Part shown: one piece after another, positions 17,197 through 26,709 of the stretch
Layout of the letters: the number at the start of each line of letters is the position of its first letter
How positions within the stretch are numbered: the first letter of the stretch is position 1
Assembly (NCBI GenBank): GCA_943371535.1
Contig: CALRVE020000015.1
Span: 7,034-71,033 of the forward strand
DNA length: 64,000 nucleotides
Source: UBA1930 sp943371535
GTDB taxonomy: Bacteria; Bacteroidota; Bacteroidia; Chitinophagales; Chitinophagaceae
Reading direction: 5' to 3'
Program-made: the position numbers and the translations under genes
Notes under the pieces: model-generated
What the model was told of the DNA's origin: nothing
Databases searched by the model: none
What the model saw: only the letters and a program-made list of their open reading frames with translations

Positions 17197-19119
17197 ATGC
17201 AACAAAAACTAGAAATTGATTTAACCGACAGCTTTGAGAAAATTCCGGTGAAAATTTTTGAAACCTCTAAAACAGGTTCTCAATTTGTGGCTCAAGAAAT
17301 AGCCAAACTCATTCGAGAAAAACAAGCCAAAGGTCAAGATTGTGTACTAGGTATGGCTACTGGCTCAACACCAATTAGTATGTATGCCGAGTTGGTTAGA
17401 ATGCATAAAGAAGAAGGCTTAAGTTTTAAAAATGTAATTACGTTTAATTTAGATGAGTACTATCCTTTAGAACGTAATGCTTTTCAAAGTTATTGGAGTT
17501 TCATGCATAGGCATTTGTTTAACCATATTGATATTGAAAAAGAAAATATTCATATTCCAAATGGCGAATTGGCTAAAGAAGATGTAAAAAAACATTGCTT
17601 AAAGTACGAACATTTAATTGAAGCATTGGGCGGAATTGATTTACAAATTTTAGGTATTGGTGGTAATGGCCATATTGGGTTTAACGAACCTGGTAGTAGC
17701 ATTTTTTCGAAAACTCGTATCACATCATTAGATAATAGTACCAGAATTGCCAATAGTTTTGAGTTTCAAAATATTTCTCAAGTACCACGTATGGCAATAA
17801 CAATGGGTATTAGTACCATTATGAAAGCCAAAAAAATATTGTTGATGGCTTGGGGAATGAAGGCAGGAATTGTTGCCAAAAGTGTTGAAGGCAATGTAAC
17901 AGAACATGTACCTGCAAGCATTTTACAACAACACAACGATTGTACGTTTGTTATAGATGAAACAGCAGCAAGTGAATTAACCCGTAATAAAAGTCCTTGG
18001 TTAACAGGTGAATGTGATTGGACAGATAGCATGATTAAAAGAGCAGTAGTTTACACTTCATTGAAATTACAAAAACCCATTTTAAGTTTAACCACACACG
18101 ATTATAATGAAAGTGGTTTAAGTGATTTATTGGTAGAAAAAGGAGATGCTTATGAAGTAAACCTTCAAGTGTATTATATGCTAAGAGATAGCATTACAGG
18201 CTGGCCAGGTGGTAAGCCCAATGCTGTGATTCCTGCACATCCTGAAAGAAGTACTCCACATCCAAAACGTTGTTTAATTTTTTCGCCTCATCCCGATGAT
18301 GATATTATTAGCATGGGAGGAACATTCATGCGTTTACAAGATCAAGGGCATGAAGTACATGTAGCTTATCAAACAAGTGGAAATATTGCAGTTACAGATG
18401 AATTTGTAACTCGTTTCTTAGATTTTGCAGTAGGTTTTGAAGAGATGTTTGGTATAGATAATAAAACTAGTCAGCAAATTTTACACGATGCAAGAAAATA
18501 TTTAGCTACTAAAAAAACAAACGATAAAGATAGTGCTGAAATTAGGGCTATCAAAGGATTAATAAGACGTTGTGAAGCTAAGGCAACTTGTCGTTATGTT
18601 GGTTTAACCGATGATAGAGCTCATTTTCAAAACTTACCATTTTATGAAACGGGTACAGTAGAAAAGAAACCTTTGGGCGAAGAAGATATTATATTAACCA
18701 TGGAATTATTACAAAAAATAAAGCCACATCAAATTTTTTGTGCAGGCGATTTAGCCGATCCACATGGTACACATAAAGTTTGCTTAGATGTTGTTTTTGA
18801 AAGTATAAAACGTTTAAAAGAAGCAGGAGAGGAGTGGGTGAATGATTGTTATGTATGGATGTATAAAGGAGCATGGCAAGAGTGGGATATTGCCGAAATT
18901 GAAATGGCTATTCCAATGAGTCCCGATCAAGTTATGAAAAAGCGTTTTGGTATTTTTATTCATCAGTCACAAAAAGATATGGTGCCTTTTCAAGGCAGCG
19001 ACTCTAGAGAATTTTGGCAGCGTGCCGAAGAACGTAATGCTAGTACAGCTAATTTATATGCGGAACTTGGCTTAACAAAATATGCTGCTATGGAAGCTTT
19101 TGTAAGATGGCATTTTTAA
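17197..19119 (+). CDS. nagB: Glucosamine-6-phosphate deaminase fused to a PIG-L/LmbE deacetylase-like domain
   Basis: 640 aa. The N-terminal half is NagB: MATGSTPISMY, FNLDEYY and GIGGNGHIGFNEPG (sugar-phosphate and catalytic motifs). The C-terminal half (about 360-640) is a PIG-L/LmbE domain with the zinc motif PHPDDD (364-369) and later DPHGTH. NagB converts GlcN-6-P to Fru-6-P and ammonia. The fused deacetylase-like domain is common in Bacteroidota NagB, but its substrate is not established to my knowledge. The start was chosen from the promoter position. Confidence 0.93.
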   Translation: MQQKLEIDLTDSFEKIPVKIFETSKTGSQFVAQEIAKLIREKQAKGQDCVLGMATGSTPISMYAELVRMHKEEGLSFKNVITFNLDEYYPLERNAFQSYWSFMHRHLFNHIDIEKENIHIPNGELAKEDVKKHCLKYEHLIEALGGIDLQILGIGGNGHIGFNEPGSSIFSKTRITSLDNSTRIANSFEFQNISQVPRMAITMGISTIMKAKKILLMAWGMKAGIVAKSVEGNVTEHVPASILQQHNDCTFVIDETAASELTRNKSPWLTGECDWTDSMIKRAVVYTSLKLQKPILSLTTHDYNESGLSDLLVEKGDAYEVNLQVYYMLRDSITGWPGGKPNAVIPAHPERSTPHPKRCLIFSPHPDDDIISMGGTFMRLQDQGHEVHVAYQTSGNIAVTDEFVTRFLDFAVGFEEMFGIDNKTSQQILHDARKYLATKKTNDKDSAEIRAIKGLIRRCEAKATCRYVGLTDDRAHFQNLPFYETGTVEKKPLGEEDIILTMELLQKIKPHQIFCAGDLADPHGTHKVCLDVVFESIKRLKEAGEEWVNDCYVWMYKGAWQEWDIAEIEMAIPMSPDQVMKKRFGIFIHQSQKDMVPFQGSDSREFWQRAEERNASTANLYAELGLTKYAAMEAFVRWHF

Positions 19120-19148
19120 CGTAGAATCACCAATTATATTCAATTTTA

Positions 19149-19176
19149 ACCTCTACTCATTTGTAGAGGTTTTTTT
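19149..19176 (+). terminator. Terminator after nagB
   Basis: ACCTCTAC...GTAGAGGT hairpin with a short loop (TCATTT) and a run of seven T, about 30 nt after the nagB stop. Confidence 0.85.
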
Positions 19177-19213
19177 GTATGAGTACTTTCTAAAAAAACA
19201 ATATTATTGCAGC

Positions 19214-19867
19214 ATGACAATGGGTGTACAATTCAACTGGAAGAAAGCATGGGGAATTTCTATTTTTAAACAATATGTATTGATTGGATTGGCGTTGTTG
19301 ATTATTTTGCTAATTGCGTTTCCCTTTTTTTTCAATTTTATAGAAGGTAGAGCAGGGAGAAGTATAAATGATATTTTGCTAAATTCAATTCCTGCTATTA
19401 ATGTTTCAAATTGGGTATTTACTATTATTTGGTCAATGGCATTGCTTACAATTGTAAGATGTGTGCAAGAACCTCAAATATTTCTACTTTTTTTATGGGG
19501 ATTTATTATACTAAGTTTATCTAGAATGATAAGCATTATTGCTCTACCATTAAATCCACCTAATGAATTAATTGAATTGATAGACCCTATTAGTAATAGC
19601 TTTTATGGAAGTAAGTTCATCACAAAAGATTTATTTTACTCAGGCCATACTGCCACTCAATTTTTAATGTTTTTGTGCCTACAAAAAAAAGGCGATAAGC
19701 TGGTAACTTTTATTTCAACCATTGCAATTGGTGTACTCGTACTTATACAACACGTACATTATACCATAGATGTAATTGCAGCTCCTTTCTTTACTTATGT
19801 AGTATTTATTATTACAAAAAGAATTGTACAAAAGCCATTAGAAGGCTTCACCAATTTGAAAGTATAA
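19214..19867 (+). CDS. PAP2/sphingomyelin-synthase-like membrane phosphatase
   Basis: 217 aa from the ATG at 19214; an upstream TTG frame overlaps the nagB terminator and is rejected. Several membrane spans and the SMS-type PAP2_C motifs YSGHTATQF and HVHYTIDV (His/Asp triad). Such proteins hydrolyse or transfer phospho-headgroups of lipids; substrate unknown. Its last 30 nt overlap the 3' end of the convergent BamA-like gene. Confidence 0.8.
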   Translation: MTMGVQFNWKKAWGISIFKQYVLIGLALLIILLIAFPFFFNFIEGRAGRSINDILLNSIPAINVSNWVFTIIWSMALLTIVRCVQEPQIFLLFLWGFIILSLSRMISIIALPLNPPNELIELIDPISNSFYGSKFITKDLFYSGHTATQFLMFLCLQKKGDKLVTFISTIAIGVLVLIQHVHYTIDVIAAPFFTYVVFIITKRIVQKPLEGFTNLKV

Positions 19868-20935
19868 TCCATTATTACCACCTTTTCCAAAACCATAATC
19901 AATTCTAAGATTTAATTTTTCTTTTTTACTCAGTGCAAATCTTAATCCACCACCATAAGAGTATTTAATATCGTTCAAATGAAAATCGGCTAAATTATTA
20001 CCTACATTCCCTAAACTAGCAAAGCCAACAATACCAAATCGTTTATAAACTGGCAATCGGTATTCACTTTGTAAAACCATTAAATTATTATCTCTATATC
20101 GGCCACTATAATAACCTCTCATACTGTTCGATCCACCCAATGCTCCTAAATTTCTTAAAGGTATTTCATTGCCAATATTGTTTAAACTGTAAGCTTGTAA
20201 TGCTAAAACATGTGTAGTAGCAATTGGAAAATATTTTCTTACATCAATTACTAAAGACGAAAAGTTATATGAAGAACCCAACAAACTGCTGAAAGTAGTA
20301 AAAAATACTTGAGCAAATGTTCCTTTACTAGAAGTAAAAGCATGGTTACGAGTATCTTTTGTAACACTAAAACCAATACCCACTGTTTTATAGCCATTTC
20401 TTCCAGCAACATTATCTTTATCAAATAAGCCATTAGCAATATAATCTACTTTTAATACATTTTGATGTTCGGCCAAAACGCCAATAAATAATTTTTTACC
20501 CATGTTTTTCATTAAATGGGCGTACAAATAATATTGCTGAAAAGTGTAAGGTTCTGCTGAATTTGCTGTTGTATTTCTTCCAATGCCCCAAAATTTATCT
20601 GGAAACGAGCTGTACGAAAATTGTTCGGTTAAGATAAGTTGTTCTTTTTTAAAATATTGATTACCGTTTATAACAGCCACAAATTGTTTTTTTAAAGAAT
20701 AAATTCCTACCACTTCAATGTTAGAAGTTCTTGAAACCGTATCTTTTTTATTCATTTTAAAGGTAAAAATAGTAGCCAATCCAAACGACCAATCTGTTTC
20801 AATTGACCTTGTTATTAAAGGCAACAAAATGCTATTATGCGTTGATAATGAGTCAGTAGTAACTTGACTATATGTTTTTTCGGTACTTGTAATCAATAAA
20901 AAAATAAAGCCAATTAATATTAATTTCCCTTTCAT
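19838..20935 (-). CDS. BamA/TamA-family outer-membrane protein (short, no POTRA)
   Basis: 365 aa with a signal peptide ending TYSQ. The whole mature protein is barrel: DTRNHAFTSSKGTF and GGSNSMRGYYSGRYRD are the Omp85 family strand and lid motifs (the R-G-Y/F equivalent). No POTRA repeats are visible and the length is about half of BamA, so it is a stand-alone Omp85-like barrel of the bacterial surface antigen (D15) group. Cargo unknown. Confidence 0.82.
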   Translation of the reverse strand: MKGKLILIGFIFLLITSTEKTYSQVTTDSLSTHNSILLPLITRSIETDWSFGLATIFTFKMNKKDTVSRTSNIEVVGIYSLKKQFVAVINGNQYFKKEQLILTEQFSYSSFPDKFWGIGRNTTANSAEPYTFQQYYLYAHLMKNMGKKLFIGVLAEHQNVLKVDYIANGLFDKDNVAGRNGYKTVGIGFSVTKDTRNHAFTSSKGTFAQVFFTTFSSLLGSSYNFSSLVIDVRKYFPIATTHVLALQAYSLNNIGNEIPLRNLGALGGSNSMRGYYSGRYRDNNLMVLQSEYRLPVYKRFGIVGFASLGNVGNNLADFHLNDIKYSYGGGLRFALSKKEKLNLRIDYGFGKGGNNGLYFQIGEAF

Positions 20936-21085
20936 TTAGCAAACTAATTTTACTGTATTGCTCTTTTAGATAAAAGTATAAAATATTCTAAAAAAATAAA
21001 CATACTTTTTTTAATCACTAAAACTTTACATTTTTGTAATAATTTCTTAACATTACAAAGTTTAAGACATTTAATTAACTGTAGA

Positions 21086-21898
21086 ATGAATAAATGGAAC
21101 TGTACTTATGAATTAGGCCAAAACTTAACAAAAGAACAACTAATTTTTTTTGAAGAACATGGCGTAATCATTTTTAGAAACTTCTTAACCCGAGAAAAAG
21201 TTGAACTTTATCTAAACGAACTTAAAAGATTAGAAACAGAATGGATTGCTGAGAAAAGAGAGAAAGTAAATGGTATTCCGTTAAAGTATGGGAAAGACGA
21301 TAATGGTAATTTAACAATTCAACGGTTGTGTTTTTCTTCATTGTTTAGTAATCCGCTGCACGAATTATTGCAAGATGAACGTTTAATGGCTTTAACCCAA
21401 TTTCTGCATCCTTACGAAGGAAGAATTGGAGAAAAAGAAAAAGATGGATTGGTAATTAATAATTACATCAATAGCCCCAATAGTACTTTTACACAAATGG
21501 GTTGGCATACAGATAGTCCTAGAGATTTATTTTTAGGTCAAAAAATTATGCCAATGCTTAATGTAGGTATTCATTTAGACACTTGTTTGTTTGAAAACGG
21601 AGGTTTAAGAGTATTGCCAGGAACACATAAGCAAAACATGCTAAAATTATTATTTGGCAAGAAATATTTTATTGATAATTCAGACGATGCAAAAGAAGTA
21701 GGATTTGATATACAAGCAGGTGATTTAACTGTACATGATGGACGAACATGGCATAGGGTAAAACAATCACCTTTGGTAGGAGAAGAAAGTAGGAGAAGAG
21801 TAATGTATATTCCAATCATTACAGGAAAGTTTAAACCCAAAAGTGAAATGAGTAAAACTCCCTTTTATCATAAGTTTACTTCTAAAGTACATCACTAA
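21086..21898 (+). CDS. Phytanoyl-CoA dioxygenase-family protein
   Basis: 270 aa. A double-stranded beta-helix with the Fe(II) facial triad in WHTDSPRD (H-x-D) and a distal His in VHDGRTWH, plus a 2-oxoglutarate-binding Arg in the following RRRV segment. Family members hydroxylate small molecules or lipid-linked substrates with Fe(II)/2-oxoglutarate; substrate not deducible. Single gene with its own terminator. Confidence 0.88.
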   Translation: MNKWNCTYELGQNLTKEQLIFFEEHGVIIFRNFLTREKVELYLNELKRLETEWIAEKREKVNGIPLKYGKDDNGNLTIQRLCFSSLFSNPLHELLQDERLMALTQFLHPYEGRIGEKEKDGLVINNYINSPNSTFTQMGWHTDSPRDLFLGQKIMPMLNVGIHLDTCLFENGGLRVLPGTHKQNMLKLLFGKKYFIDNSDDAKEVGFDIQAGDLTVHDGRTWHRVKQSPLVGEESRRRVMYIPIITGKFKPKSEMSKTPFYHKFTSKVHH

Positions 21899-21910
21899 TA
21901 AATTTACGCT

Positions 21911-21937
21911 AAAAGCCAACATGTTTGTTGGCTTTTT
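21911..21937 (+). terminator. Terminator after the dioxygenase gene
   Basis: AAAAGCCAAC and GTTGGCTTTT form a perfect 10-bp stem around ATGTTT, ending in T7. Confidence 0.9.
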
Positions 21938-21951
21938 TTAAATACATTTTC

Positions 21952-22731
21952 ATGAATTATGCTTTAATAACAGGTGCAAGTAAAGGCATTGGCAAAGCCA
22001 TTGCAATTGAGTTAGCAAAAAAGAATATTCCATTGGTTTTAATTGCAAGAAACGAAAGTTTATTGCAACAATTAAGTGCCGATATACAACTTACTTATAA
22101 GGTAGATGTACATTATTTGGCTATAGATTTATCGTTAACCAATGCTGCCGAAACTATACTACATTGGTTAAAAACTAAAAATTTAGCTATTTATGTTTTG
22201 GTAAACAATGCAGGTTATGGTTTAAGTGGAACAATAGAGGCTTATAGTTTAGCCGAACATTATGCTATGATGCAGGTAAACATGCAAACGCCCGTTGCAT
22301 TAACTTATTTGTTATTGCCAGAACTAAAGCAACAGAATAAGGCATTCATATTAAATATTGCAAGTGCAGCAGCTTATCAATCGGTTCCAGGATTAAACAT
22401 TTATGCAGCTACTAAAGCATTTATGCTAAGTTTTAGTAGGGGATTAACCTATGAGTTACGAAACACCAATATTTCAGTAACCTCTGTAGCACCTGGAGCA
22501 ACTGATACCGATTTTGCAAATAGAGCCAATGTAAATGGAGCAAAAGCAAAAAAAATGGCTGCACAATTTAATATGCAACCATCTAATGTTGCAAGAATAG
22601 CAGTAAATGCCATGTTTGCACAAAAAACAGAAATCGTGGCAGGTTTTGTAAATCAGTTATCGGTTTTTGCAGCTTGGTTGTTACCGAAAAAATGGTTAGA
22701 AAAATCGGCTGCATCAATTTATGATTTGTAA
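21952..22731 (+). CDS. Short-chain dehydrogenase/reductase
   Basis: 259 aa from ATG at 21952, 15 nt after the preceding terminator. Classic SDR marks: TGASKGIG cofactor loop (about 7-14), NNAGYG, catalytic Ser in the NIASAAA strand and YAATK (Y-x-x-x-K). Resembles DltE/YqjQ-type short SDRs acting on unknown substrates. Its stop codon overlaps the tRNA promoter. Confidence 0.9.
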   Translation: MNYALITGASKGIGKAIAIELAKKNIPLVLIARNESLLQQLSADIQLTYKVDVHYLAIDLSLTNAAETILHWLKTKNLAIYVLVNNAGYGLSGTIEAYSLAEHYAMMQVNMQTPVALTYLLLPELKQQNKAFILNIASAAAYQSVPGLNIYAATKAFMLSFSRGLTYELRNTNISVTSVAPGATDTDFANRANVNGAKAKKMAAQFNMQPSNVARIAVNAMFAQKTEIVAGFVNQLSVFAAWLLPKKWLEKSAASIYDL

Positions 22732-22755
22732 ATTCAAAATTGGCACTTATATTTG
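22725..22755 (+). promoter_or_regulatory. Consensus Bacteroidota promoter for tRNA-Arg
   Basis: TTTG (22725-22728), exactly 19 nt, then TATATTTG (22748-22755): a full match to the Bacteroidota sigma-ABfr -33/-7 consensus. It lies 21 nt before the mature tRNA and overlaps the end of the SDR gene. Confidence 0.88.
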
Positions 22756-22776
22756 CAACCCAATTAAAAAGGAAAT

Positions 22777-22853
22777 GGCTGCGTAGCTCAACTGAATAGA
22801 GCATCTGACTACGGATCAGAAGGTTTTAGGTTTGAATCCTAACGCGGTCACCA
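22777..22853 (+). tRNA. tRNA-Arg (anticodon ACG)
   Basis: 77 nt including an encoded CCA. The acceptor stem GGCTGCG pairs with CGCGGTC (two G-U), the D arm has TAGCTCAA, the anticodon stem TCTGA/TCAGA closes the loop CTACGGA with ACG, and the T arm contains GGTTTGAATCC. ACG reads CGN codons after A34-to-I deamination. Confidence 0.96.
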
Positions 22854-22862
22854 TAATGAAAT

Positions 22863-22894
22863 AAAAGGTTCTAGCGGATTAGCTAGAACCTTTT
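22863..22894 (+). terminator. Terminator after tRNA-Arg
   Basis: AAAAGGTTCTAGC and GCTAGAACCTTTT give a perfect 13-bp stem with a 6-nt loop, 10 nt after the CCA. Confidence 0.92.
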
Positions 22895-22960
22895 ATTTTT
22901 GAATATCTATTAAGATTTTATAAAAATCCCATTGCATAAGTTTATTAAACCCCCCAATAT

Positions 22961-23395
22961 TTAATTATAAAAATTCTGTGTTAAAGAATTGGATACTACT
23001 TTAAACTCATTGTCTTTTCTTACAATTCTATAAGCATTGTTAATTGCACGAATATTTGGATTAGACATGTGCTTTTCGTTATATGGAGCAATCATGTCAA
23101 TTTCTTTTACTACGGTTCCATCTTGGTCGATTACTCTTGTAAAAAAACGATAATCAAAATGCCATGGATTCAACACATCGTCAGAATCATTGGAATTGTA
23201 TGTATCGTTAAAACCTTCAAATATTAATTCAGAAGAATGATTGATGTGTTTTAATAGCTCATCAGTAATATTGATAAATTTATTTATTTCAGGATCTCCT
23301 TGTAAAATGCCACTATCCCAAATAGTTTCTCCATTTAAAAAAATCACTAAACGATTATCTACATGTTTTACGTTTATCCAGTATTCTTTTTTCAT
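22961..23395 (-). CDS. Conserved-looking hypothetical protein, beta-rich
   Basis: 144 aa, no signal peptide. It starts MKKEYWINVKHVDNRLVIFLNGE, with predicted beta strands and acidic loops, FEGFNDTYNSND and HFDYRFFTRVIDQDG. The layout suggests a small jelly-roll or galactose-binding-like fold, but I do not recognise a family. Own promoter region upstream of 23395. Confidence 0.55.
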   Translation of the reverse strand: MKKEYWINVKHVDNRLVIFLNGETIWDSGILQGDPEINKFINITDELLKHINHSSELIFEGFNDTYNSNDSDDVLNPWHFDYRFFTRVIDQDGTVVKEIDMIAPYNEKHMSNPNIRAINNAYRIVRKDNEFKVVSNSLTQNFYN

Positions 23396-23509
23396 AATTG
23401 TTTTGTTTGTTGTATAAAAGTAGTTTCAAAATAAGCTTTGGTACATGACTATTGTCAGTTTAAAGACTGATTTTTGTTAGATTTTACTTTTAATTATTAA
23501 AAAATACAA

Positions 23510-23540
23510 ACCCCGAACTTTTTACATTCGGGCTTTTTTT
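23510..23540 (-). terminator. Terminator after ppdK
   Basis: CCCCGAA/TTCGGG hairpin with A- and T-rich flanks on both sides, so it can work in either direction. It lies just after the ppdK stop on the minus strand. Confidence 0.7.
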
Positions 23541-23552
23541 ATTGTTAAGTAT

Positions 23553-26306
23553 TTATTTTTTGATTGGAAATTCTAAAGCTGCCTGAGCCGCTGCCAATCT
23601 TGCAATTGGCACACGATAAGGAGAACAACTTACATAGTTCATTCCTATTCTATGGCAGAATTTTACACTTTCTGGGTCGCCACCATGTTCACCACAAATA
23701 CCTACTTTTAAATTGGCTTTGGTGTTACGTCCTCTTTCAGTACCAAACTTAATTAATTCTCCCACTCCATCTTGATCAATGGTTTGAAATGGATCGTCTT
23801 TTAGAATTTTTTGGTCTAAATAATTGGGTAAAAATCCGCCAATATCATCACGACTAAAACCAAAACTCATTTGTGTTAAATCGTTGGTACCAAAGCTAAA
23901 GAAATCAGCTACAGTAGCCATTTGGGCAGCTTTTAAAGCAGCACGTGGAATTTCAATCATTGTTCCATACAAGTATGGAATTTTTTTGGTTTTCATTTTA
24001 ACACAAGTTTCCTTGTACACCCTATCGACAATTTCTTTTTGGTGCGATAATTCGTTGACGGTACAAGTAACTGGAATCATAATTTCAGGAAATGCTTTTA
24101 CACTAGCTTTAATTAATTCGGCTGTTGCTTCTAAAATTGCACGTACCTGCATTTCAGTAATTTCAGGATAACTGATACCCAAACGAACCCCTCTATGACC
24201 CAACATTGGATTATTTTCATGCAATGCCAAAACCCTTCTTTTTAAAATACCCATGCTTATACCTAACTCTTTACTTAGCTCTTGTAACTTCTTAGAATCA
24301 TGAGGTACAAACTCATGTAAAGGCGGATCTAACAAACGGAAAGTAACAGGTTTGCCTTGCATGATGGCCAATGTTGCTTTAAAATCCTTCTTCACAAATT
24401 CAAACAATTCGGCTAGTGCTGTACGTCTTTCTTTTTCAGTTTTACTCATAATCATTTTACGCAACAGGAATAAAGGTCGTTCACTTCCTTCGCCATAAAA
24501 CATATGTTCTGTTCTAAATAAACCAATTCCTTCTGCTCCAAATTTAACTGCTTGTGCTGCATCTTTTGGCGTATCTGCATTGGTTCTTACACCCACTACT
24601 TTTACTTTATCTACCAACTTCATCAAATCTTTATACGATTGATTGGTATCTAAATCAATATCAATTAATGGCAATTGTCCTTCATAAACCAAGCCCTTGG
24701 TTCCATTTAAACTAATCCAATCGCCTTCCTTAACCAATAAACCAGTTTGGTTTTTAAAGAGTTTCGATTCTTGATGAATTTCAATATCAGCACAACCAAC
24801 AATACAACATTTACCCCAACCTCTTGCTACTAATGCAGCATGAGAAGTCATTCCACCTTTTGTTGTAAGAATAGCTTGTGACTTATGCATTCCGTCAACA
24901 TCTTCAGGAGAAGTTTCCTCTCTTACCAAGATTACTTTTTCACCTTTAGCTGCCCATTTCACCGCATCATCAGAAGAAAAAACTACTCGTCCAATTGCAC
25001 CCCCTGGACCTGCTGGTAAGCCTTTAGCTATTGATTTACGAATCAGCTCAACTTTAGGGTCGAACATGGGTAATAACAATTCAACCAACTGATTTGGTCC
25101 AACCCTCATAATAGCAGTATTGGCATCAATTAATTTTTCTTTTACCATTTCTGTTGCCATACGAACAGCAGCAACGCCATTGCGTTTGCCCACCCTGCAC
25201 TGTAACATGTAAAGTTTGCCTTTTTCTATGGTAAACTCAATGTCTTGCATGTCTTTGTAATGCTTCTCCAGTCTATTTTGAATGGCATACAACTCTTTAT
25301 AAGAAACAGGCATTAGTTTTTCGAGAGAAGTAAAATGTTTACTTTGATCGTTCATAGAATACTCATTCACAGGTGCAGGAGTTCTAATACCAGCAACTAC
25401 ATCTTCACCTTGAGCATTCACCAAATATTCCCCATAAAACTTATTTTCACCACTACCTGGATTTCTTGTAAAAGCAACACCAGTGCAGCTATCAGTACCC
25501 ATATTACCAAACACCATGGCCTGTACATTTACTGCAGTGCCCCACTCGTCAGGTATCTTTTCAATTCTACGATATTCAATGGCTCGTTTACCATTCCAAC
25601 TGCTAAATACAGCACCAACACCACCCCACATTTGTTTATAGGGATCATCGGGGAAATCAGTTCCTAAAACTTTTTTAATGGTTTTTTTGTAGTCTGCTAC
25701 TAAATCTTTTAATTCTTTAACTGTAAGTTCAGTATCGCTTGTATAGCTTCTTTTATGTTTGATGGCTTCTAACTTTTCATCTAATAATTTTCGAATACCT
25801 TTTCCTTTAACTTCAATACCAGCAGCTTTTTCCATTACCACATCGGCATACATCATAATTAAACGACGGTAAGCATCATAAGCAAAACGTTCATCGCCAC
25901 TTTGAGCAATAACACCTTTAATGGTTTCTTCATTTAATCCTACGTTTAAAACAGTTTCCATCATTCCAGGCATACTTTTTCTAGCACCAGAACGAACAGA
26001 AAGCAATAATGGATTTTTTACATCGCCATACTTTTTGCCTGTAATTTTTTCCATTTTTGCAAGGGCTTCTTTCACTTGCTGTTCCAATACTTTAGGATAT
26101 GTTTTTTTATTGTTGTAGTAATACGTACAAACTTCTGTAGTAACTGTAAACCCAGGAGGAACTGGTAATTTCAGATTGGGATGACCAGCCATTTCAGCTA
26201 GGTTAGCACCTTTACCACCCAACAAATTTTTCATGGATTCATTTCCATCGGCTTTGCCTCCACCAAAAGAATACACATACTTTTCGGCTTTTGTTTGTTT
26301 TTTCAT
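23553..26306 (-). CDS. ppdK: Pyruvate, phosphate dikinase
   Basis: 917 aa, the normal length. ATP-grasp N-terminal domain (KNLLGGKGANLAEM), the phospho-histidine swivelling domain with TTKGGMTSHAALVARG, and the C-terminal PEP/pyruvate barrel with GTNDLTQ and the catalytic Cys in ICGEHGGDP. Catalyses reversible pyruvate + ATP + Pi to PEP + AMP + PPi. Monocistronic with a terminator. Confidence 0.97.
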   Translation of the reverse strand: MKKQTKAEKYVYSFGGGKADGNESMKNLLGGKGANLAEMAGHPNLKLPVPPGFTVTTEVCTYYYNNKKTYPKVLEQQVKEALAKMEKITGKKYGDVKNPLLLSVRSGARKSMPGMMETVLNVGLNEETIKGVIAQSGDERFAYDAYRRLIMMYADVVMEKAAGIEVKGKGIRKLLDEKLEAIKHKRSYTSDTELTVKELKDLVADYKKTIKKVLGTDFPDDPYKQMWGGVGAVFSSWNGKRAIEYRRIEKIPDEWGTAVNVQAMVFGNMGTDSCTGVAFTRNPGSGENKFYGEYLVNAQGEDVVAGIRTPAPVNEYSMNDQSKHFTSLEKLMPVSYKELYAIQNRLEKHYKDMQDIEFTIEKGKLYMLQCRVGKRNGVAAVRMATEMVKEKLIDANTAIMRVGPNQLVELLLPMFDPKVELIRKSIAKGLPAGPGGAIGRVVFSSDDAVKWAAKGEKVILVREETSPEDVDGMHKSQAILTTKGGMTSHAALVARGWGKCCIVGCADIEIHQESKLFKNQTGLLVKEGDWISLNGTKGLVYEGQLPLIDIDLDTNQSYKDLMKLVDKVKVVGVRTNADTPKDAAQAVKFGAEGIGLFRTEHMFYGEGSERPLFLLRKMIMSKTEKERRTALAELFEFVKKDFKATLAIMQGKPVTFRLLDPPLHEFVPHDSKKLQELSKELGISMGILKRRVLALHENNPMLGHRGVRLGISYPEITEMQVRAILEATAELIKASVKAFPEIMIPVTCTVNELSHQKEIVDRVYKETCVKMKTKKIPYLYGTMIEIPRAALKAAQMATVADFFSFGTNDLTQMSFGFSRDDIGGFLPNYLDQKILKDDPFQTIDQDGVGELIKFGTERGRNTKANLKVGICGEHGGDPESVKFCHRIGMNYVSCSPYRVPIARLAAAQAALEFPIKK

Positions 26307-26469
26307 GTTTAAGCTTTTTATAAAATGCAGAGGTAAAAACAGTTGTTAGATTATTTTATAACAATGCTCATAGAAAAAACTGATTTTAATCATACATGAG
26401 AAATGGAAAAAGTTGTAAGCCAATTTTCTAATGCAAAATCATTACTAAAATTTAAGATGAATACAAAAC

Positions 26470-26502
26470 AAAAACGCCCTTACAAAATGTAAGAGCGTTT
26501 TT
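26470..26502 (-). terminator. Hairpin at the end of the truncated transposase gene
   Basis: AAAAACGCCCTTAC with GTAAGAGCGTTTTT (one mismatch or G-U) and an A/T flank on each side. It overlaps the last codons of the orfA remnant and blocks read-through into ppdK. Confidence 0.7.
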
Positions 26503-26641
26503 GCTGATTAATATACTTTTTGAAATTGCTCAACCAGTAATGAATTTTACGAAAATCAATGCCATGTTTTGCTCCTAATTGACGATAAGTATAATCGCCT
26601 GTTAAGTACTCAGCTATAATAGCCTCTCGGTTTGTGTTCAT
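26480..26641 (-). pseudogene. IS3-family orfA remnant (transposase HTH part)
   Basis: 53 aa from ATG at 26641: REAIIAEYLTGDYTYRQLGAKHG and a helix-turn-helix resembling the OrfA of the complete IS at 30351-31840 (EYLTQGTGYRQLAAKYG) without being identical. The remaining orfA, all of orfB and the far IS end are missing; the frame runs into an unrelated terminator. Confidence 0.7.
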
Positions 26642-26669
26642 CGTGTCCAAATTTAAGTGGCGAATAATC

Positions 26670-26693
26670 GTCAACCTATTTCAGGACAAGACA
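26670..26693. repeat. Solo IS3-family terminal inverted repeat
   Basis: A 24-nt sequence starting GTCAACCTATTTCAGG and ending GACAAGACA matches the right terminal repeat of the complete IS (31817-31840) at all but one position. It borders the accessory island 17 nt before the stop of the DUF6671 gene. Confidence 0.8.
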
Positions 26694-26709
26694 GTCAATA
26701 TTATCTCTT

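Noticed and set aside
19175..19213. TTG start for the PAP2-like gene
   Set aside because: It overlaps the T-run of the nagB terminator.
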